A DNA stretch of 64,000 nt, taken from assembly GCA_029207755.1 (NCBI GenBank), contig JARCOQ010000002.1, forward strand, positions 46,207,744-46,271,743, read 5' to 3'. Origin of the DNA: Chamaea fasciata (taxonomy: Eukaryota > Chordata > Aves > Passeriformes > Sylviidae). Made by a program: the position numbers and the translations under genes. The notes beneath the pieces were generated by a model. It made no database searches. It was not told the origin of the DNA and was given only the letters and a program-made list of their open reading frames with translations. Below are positions 58,301 through 64,000 of this stretch, piece after piece (position 1 is the stretch's first letter; every line of letters begins with the position of its first letter).

Positions 58301-61300
58301 AGAATACTTAATCTGACTGTGTTGAGGCTGTTAAGATGTCTAATGTGTGCAGTGCCATGTTCGATGTGATCTTGATTAGTTACAAACATCTGCAGCTCCT
58401 TGGGGCATTTGGGGTTTACCTTAAAATACCTGGATCCTACTGGCTCACTGCTCCTCCCAGTACCAGCCACTGATTTGCCATAGGTGATGCAAAGCACCAC
58501 TGTGACATTTCACAAATGTTTTAGGAAAGATAAACAAGATTGCTGCCTTGTACCCAACCAACTGCCATCAGCCAAAGTGCTTACCTGAAAGAGTATCCCA
58601 TTTTTGACCATCCCCTGTACTCTCTTCAAAGCCCCCAGTGACTATCATGACAACCCGTTTTTTAAGAGCCGTCTTTATTCTATAAGTTGACATGGTCTGC
58701 TTAGAAAACTGAATGTAGGTCTACCACAGGCTTTTAAGTAAAGGATGCTCCATCCCTCTCCTGTGGTGCCCCTCCTGCCCTATATTATTTGCCATGTTTC
58801 TAGAATTTATGTGAATAATTTATATGGCTTGATAGATTTACTTTGTGCTTTGCTGAAAGAGATAGTAAATCCTTACTTTAGGGATTTTCAAACCTAGTTA
58901 AAATGTACCAAATGGTGAGGCAGCTGCCAACAGCTAGAATTATTTGAGAGGAGATGTGGGAGTTGTCTATAAAATTGCTGCTTATTTACTGTTTTAGCCA
59001 AGTAAAAGTATTTAAGCATGGATGCCTCACTTACATGGGGAGAATAACAGCACAGATCTGTGACATTCTTCTGTCTCTTAAATGGGAGGTAGAAAATAAA
59101 GATTTTTACAACAGAGATGGGGAAGAATAGAATGGTCTGGATTTTTTTTTCTGTTCTAAACAATAGGAGAAAGTGCTTTGGTGAAATCGATGATACTTCT
59201 CTTTGTATGTGTTTTATTCTCCATACAGAAGCCTCCAAATGGTGAGGCTATGTTTTAACCTTTTCCCTGAAGATCACCTTCCCTATTTTATTTTCTTCAC
59301 CTTATCAGCTGCAGTATGCAATGACCTTTCTCTTTGATTCAGCCATCTGCCTGCTTCAGCTTTTATTTCCTTCACTGATCAGATGAGACATGAGGGTACA
59401 AATGGCACTGGCAGCACTGCTGGCCTCGATACCTGATTAGGATAAATAGACTTAAGCTGACATTTTAAATAGTAAATAGGTCTTTTTTAAAATTCATGAA
59501 TACAAAAATTGCTGAAGGAGTCTAGTGAACTGGTAATATGTTCTGCTCAGAAAGCAAAACATAGTATACTCAGGGTGGTAGGATATATAAAAAGAATGTG
59601 TGGATAAAGAACACCTCTAAAGTGCTGCTCTGTTTTAAGACCTCCAGATGTGAGCTTTGCACAATTGCTGCAATTATGAGCCTGCTGCAGGTATTGCTTC
59701 TCTCTGGGTTTCGGCTGCAACCGTTTATTTTCACCCAACTGCTTGAAGGCTAACAGGGGTATTAGTGCTATAAGAAAGGATGCAGAAAAATTTGTTGCCT
59801 CAGGAGGCATTTATGGAATGAAATGGAGAGGTATTGGGATGGAAAGAACAAAATTTATCTCTGACAACATCAGTGATCTTGGCAGGACAGAACTGAAGAC
59901 ACAGGAGGCACCATTAGTTTCTTAGCATGGTGGTTAAAGAAAATAAAGTAGAACTTGAAAATGCAAGGTCTTGAGATCCCCAGCATGGGGACTGTCTCAT
60001 CTCATCAGTCTTAATGCCTGAAACTGCAGCCTCGAGAGCCGTGATGTCAGCTGGCCGGTGAGATCATGTCCAAGCTCAAAGGGAGCCAGTCTGTAGATCA
60101 GGGCACGGCGGGTGCTGGGCTTCAGTTCTGCTTCATGCAAAATAAACACCTGGAGCTGTAGCGAGAGCAGGTCTTGTGCCTCTCTGCATCTGGCAGGAAT
60201 CAAATTCATGTGCTGCTCCATGATGGGAATTACAGCATGGAGAGATGGAGTGAGCAGATTTGCTTCCGAAGTGCTTCTGATCCAAACTAAAGTACTGGTA
60301 TGGACTCCAGTGCCTGTGCTCTGTGTGTGACTGCCAAACAGCCCCCTTGTCATGGCTGTTCACCCTTCCTTGCCACACTCCCTCGCTCCTGGTTGCTGCT
60401 GTTGCCATCCTTCAGCATCATCTGTTGCTCAGGCTGGGAGAGGCAAACACCCGTAGCTTTGTGCTGAGTGTCTGGCAAAGTGTTGGCAGTAGCTGAGGAA
60501 GCCTTGCTAATGAGCGGGTGTTGCTGAAAGCAGCGTGGTGCAGCACCTCTCCTACGCAGCCTGAGCAGCAGCCGAAACAGCCGCCTTCTCTGGAGTTCAT
60601 CCTGGCACACGAGCCAAGTAGGATTAACTAGAGAGTAAAAATCTTTTGACTTCTAATTACACTTTAGTATTTTATTTACATACAAAGCCAGATAATGCAG
60701 GAAGCGTGAAAATGTTTCAAAATGCTCGTTCGTCAGTTACAAGTTCCCTGCCCAACGAAGTGCTTTTTTACCCAAGAGAGGACTCTGGCACTTGGCTGCT
60801 GCAACGCTGCAGTGGTGGCAGGAGAGCTGCAGGAGGGCACATGCAGCTTTTGGATCGAACCTACTCAATGGCTGGGAAAACACTCCATTTGAGCTTCCTG
60901 CAATTCTTTGTGTCACTTTGACTGGAAAAGGACATGCCAGGAGCAACCTTCTATTATGGACTGCTCCGGGCTTCTGTCCTCGTCTTGTACCCGAAGCCTT
61001 AAAATCCTGTGACGGGTAAATGAGGTGCTGCTGTAAGATTTCTGTCCCCTGCAGACCCACCAGGTAAGAGGGATAGTCTCTGTAGCAAGAGACTGACCTC
61101 CAGTGGACAAACGGGGCAGTCATAAGAGCTTGTTCTAATTAAAATTCAGCTGTATGAGGACAGAGAGGAGATGAAGAAGTTTGAGTTAGAGGTTTCTCTC
61201 TCAGTTATCGAGTGGTAGTGTAGTAAAAGTGGATGTACAGCAAAATCTCTGTGCATGTGCAACTGTGCTGACTGCTGGAGGCTCAGAGTCTCGGTCCTTG

Positions 61301-61552
61301 ACAACTTGGAACTAAGTGAAATGTAAAACTGCCATGGAGCTAAAAGCACTGGAGCAACAAGGTCTGACAGCTGAGGAACTTACTGCACCTTGGCTGAGCT
61401 CCCACCTGTAAATGTCCTCACAAGTCCCCTGAGCCTGCCCTGGTTGTGAGGTGATGTGTCTTTGCACAAATGAAGAGGAAGCCTCCAAGGAAGTTGGGAG
61501 AGGGATATGAATTGCAGCAGCCTAATGTTGGATGTTTTAAACTTTTCATTCC
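55400..61552. other. Presumed intergenic DNA downstream of WASF3
   Basis: No gene, RNA gene or clear transposon is recognised. Segments at 57050-57700 and 60000-61100 are GC-richer and carry several short open frames, but none resembles a known protein or has convincing exon borders. Confidence 0.5.
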
Positions 61553-61830
61553 CAGAATCACAGGGGGCTTGAGGTGAGAAGGAATCTCTGGAGGTCATGT
61601 GATTCAGCCCCCTGCTTAAGGCAGGATGACCTAGAGCTGTTTGCCCAGGACCATGTCCAGATGGCTTTTGTTTCTCTGAGGAGTGAGACTCCACAGCATC
61701 TCTGGGTAACCTGTGCAAGTGTCCAGTCAGGGTCATAGCGAAAGAGCATTTCCTGATGTTCAGAGGGAAGGAACTTCTTGTGTGTCATTTTGTGCCCATT
61801 GCTTTCAGTTGTGTGCTTGAGCTCTACAGA
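61553..61830 (-). mobile_element. CR1 LINE 3' fragment, minus orientation
   Basis: Starts with ccagaatcacaggg, then aaggaatctctggaggtcat, gattcagccccctgcttaag, gactccacagcatctctggg and ggaacttcttgtgtgtcatt. Similar subfamily to the copy at 12597-12890. Confidence 0.85.
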
Positions 61831-64000
61831 TGCTGCCCATCAATGCTTAATAACTCTGTTGCTGTAAATGCAATGCTTGAGTTAAAACTCTTGAGTCTCC
61901 CTTTTTACAGGGAAGGTGATGTATGACTAGAAGTGGATGCGCTGTTCAACTTCTGAGGGACATGGTAATAAAAATCACTAAAGAAAGAAGTTAGTTGCAC
62001 AGCAAGTTTCATCATCAGACTTCCAATGGCTGGAGCTGAGCCTAATAACAAACTAGAAAACCTTGATTGTTCTTCTCCAGCCTTGCTTCGGTGATGTGCT
62101 TTGAATTTCATCCCCCAGCGAGGTTTTCTAAAGCCTATCAGCAGCCTAATGAGAAATAATCTGAGGGTCTTGTTGGTTTTGGTAAGGCTGTTTTTCAAGG
62201 AGCTGAGAGGTTTGTGGCTGCCTTTTGGAAAAGGACTGGAGAGGTCAGAATGGGGTTTTGGCAGACTTAAGTTTTCCCACATTCTGTTGTGTGCAAGCAC
62301 AGGTTTGGATGAGGAGGTGGTTTGAAACCCATCTCCTGGTCAGGAAGAAGGGAACTATGTTCAGCAACAAGAGCTAATGCTGTTTCCTTAGACTCCATTG
62401 CTGCTCCTTTGTGTGGTGGAAGCCAGTCTTAGTAGAAAGCCTTTCCACAGCTCTTTCATAGGATCACAGGGCAGTCAGGCAGGAGGATGCCTCAGGAGTT
62501 CTCTTGTCCAGCATCCTGCTCACAGCAGGGTCAAACTAAGCTGCTCCAGGCTTGATGTGGCCCCAGATCCTTACAGTAACATTTGTTTTTTTTCTCCAGA
62601 GTGTGTGACAAGGACATTCATGGTGGGGTTAAGCTTTCCCCTGTCAAATATTTAAGACCACTCTCTTCATTGCTCTGAGGAGGAGATAAATGCTTCCTGG
62701 TCACTAAGGGAAGAGGACCATAGGAAACACCTCACTGCAATATGGGGAGAGCTGTTGGCAGTGCCCACATTCCCTGCTCCCCACATGTGTGTTAAGGGAG
62801 AAGCTGGCGGGGGTGCTGTGTGGGAGACCTTTCCATGTTGATGGTGCTGCTTTACTTTTCCTCTTCTGGAAGTTCTCCAAATATTTGAAGGATTTGAGTA
62901 GTTGGTAGGTGAAAGATATTGCTGTCTTCTGCTGTCCTCCTCAGGTGAATAGAAAGGGGGTAATTATTCCCCTGGGACAATGACGGTGAGTGATGCTTTT
63001 TGCAGCCCTGCTGCATACACCACTCCTCACAAGAAATACATCCCAAATTTTCCTTAAGGTGGTGGATGATGTGCTTGTAGATGGGACTGTTAATGGGCAA
63101 AGGCCTAACCAGATTTCACAAGGTGTGTTACTGCCTGGAACTTGCCTGTTGGTATGAGAATAGATCAACGCTTGAATGACAACTAATCTATATTGTGAAA
63201 TATATTATACAATCTTTAATTTACATAGAGATGAAGTCTGCTTATAGGGAGTGGAAATCAATAATGGCTTTTATATCATCCTCTGGGTAGAATATTAAGT
63301 CTGAAGTTCCATAATATCTGAACTGCATCAAGAGATTACAAGTCAATAGTACTAATAGCATAAAAAGGATCATTTTATCCTCTCTTAATAAATTTGATAT
63401 ATCTGCAGTTTCTAGTTGTTTTTTTGTTTTTTTTTCTTTCAAAATGAGAAATGTGTTGCAGTGCAGGCTTTGTCATTTTATTACTATTTGAGGGTATGGC
63501 CAGAAGCTTGCAATGCAGGTGGTGTACAAACACAGAAAGAAAAGGTGGTCTGCAGTCTAATCTGAATTTGAGGGGTAGTTGGTGGGCAGCCACATTACCT
63601 GAACAGGAACCTCGACTTTTTCCTGATTCAAAGCCCACCCATGAGCAGAGAGATTTGCTAGGGACCAAACTGTACTCAATTTAATGCTGTACTGATACCA
63701 AGCAGGGAGTGGATTCAGATTAAACCCAGCCTTCTCCGTGCATTCCTACAGGCAACGGTGTGATTCCCAGTCCAGCATCCATCTCTGCTCTGTCTTGGAA
63801 AGGTATTGCTGCCACTTGATATTTTTTTGTTCTTTCCTTTGAGCTAACTGGAGCCATATGACAATCTGCTTCGCCCATTCTGAAGGCTCTATTTTTCTAT
63901 AATTTGCTCTGACTCTGAATAGATGGGAAAAGTGAGAGTGAAAGAAAACATTTCAGTCAGAACAAAAAGGCATGTCACAACAGGAAATACAATTAAAATT
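61831..64000. other. Presumed intergenic DNA, right edge of the window
   Basis: Apart from the CR1 fragment at 62457-62565, I see only short chance ORFs. Confidence 0.5.
62457..62565 (-). mobile_element. Short CR1 LINE fragment, minus orientation
   Basis: Recognised by ataggatcacagggcagt, gcatcctgctcacagcaggg and aactaagctgctccagg, the terminal part of an inverted CR1. Confidence 0.6.

Noticed and set aside
1..64000. CRISPR arrays, operons, tRNA, rRNA or spliceosomal RNA genes
   Set aside because: No regularly spaced repeats, ribosome-binding sites, or recognisable RNA gene sequences were seen. The DNA is vertebrate.

Overview
The window is nuclear DNA from a bird. It has split genes with GT-AG introns, an AT-rich non-coding background, many CR1 LINE fragments in both orientations, and two solo LTRs that resemble the ERVL-type LTRs common in bird genomes. 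It shows no bacterial or phage features. Assignment to a bird is firm; a finer taxon cannot be read from the sequence alone.

One protein-coding gene is clearly supported: WASF3 (WAVE3/SCAR3) on the + strand. The exon with the initiator ATG starts at 31431. The coding sequence is the join of 31441-31573, 37737-37871, 41231-41384, 41804-41921, 46433-46608 (or alternatively 48379-48545), 49215-49478, 51076-51431 and 52151-52308. It gives 497 residues with the first alternative exon and 494 with the second. All junctions are in phase and all introns are GT-AG. The 5' untranslated first exon and promoter are not recognised and probably lie left of the window. If so, roughly 1-31430 is intron 1.

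Layout: 1-2070 holds two CR1 copies, one long and in minus orientation with decayed reverse-transcriptase sequence, and one plus-strand 3' end. 2070-31430 is presumed intron 1 or upstream DNA, with scattered CR1 fragments, simple repeats, two opposed LTRs (27496-28071 and 30252-30744), two unusually long unexplained ORFs, and two short exon-like segments (7929-8019 and 19457-19562). 31431-52308 is the WASF3 coding part with its introns. 52309 to about 54770 or 55400 is the 3' untranslated region, with two candidate poly(A) sites and three miR-200-family seed matches. From 55400 to the end I recognise only CR1 fragments.

The most interesting structure is a pair of homologous exons (46433-46608 and 48379-48545). 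They have the same entry and exit phase and are the only exons here with weak donor sites. Including both or skipping both creates an early stop, so the gene appears built to use exactly one. One choice is WAVE1-like and the other WAVE2-like. I found no evidence of a previously undescribed biological system in the sense of a new gene cluster.
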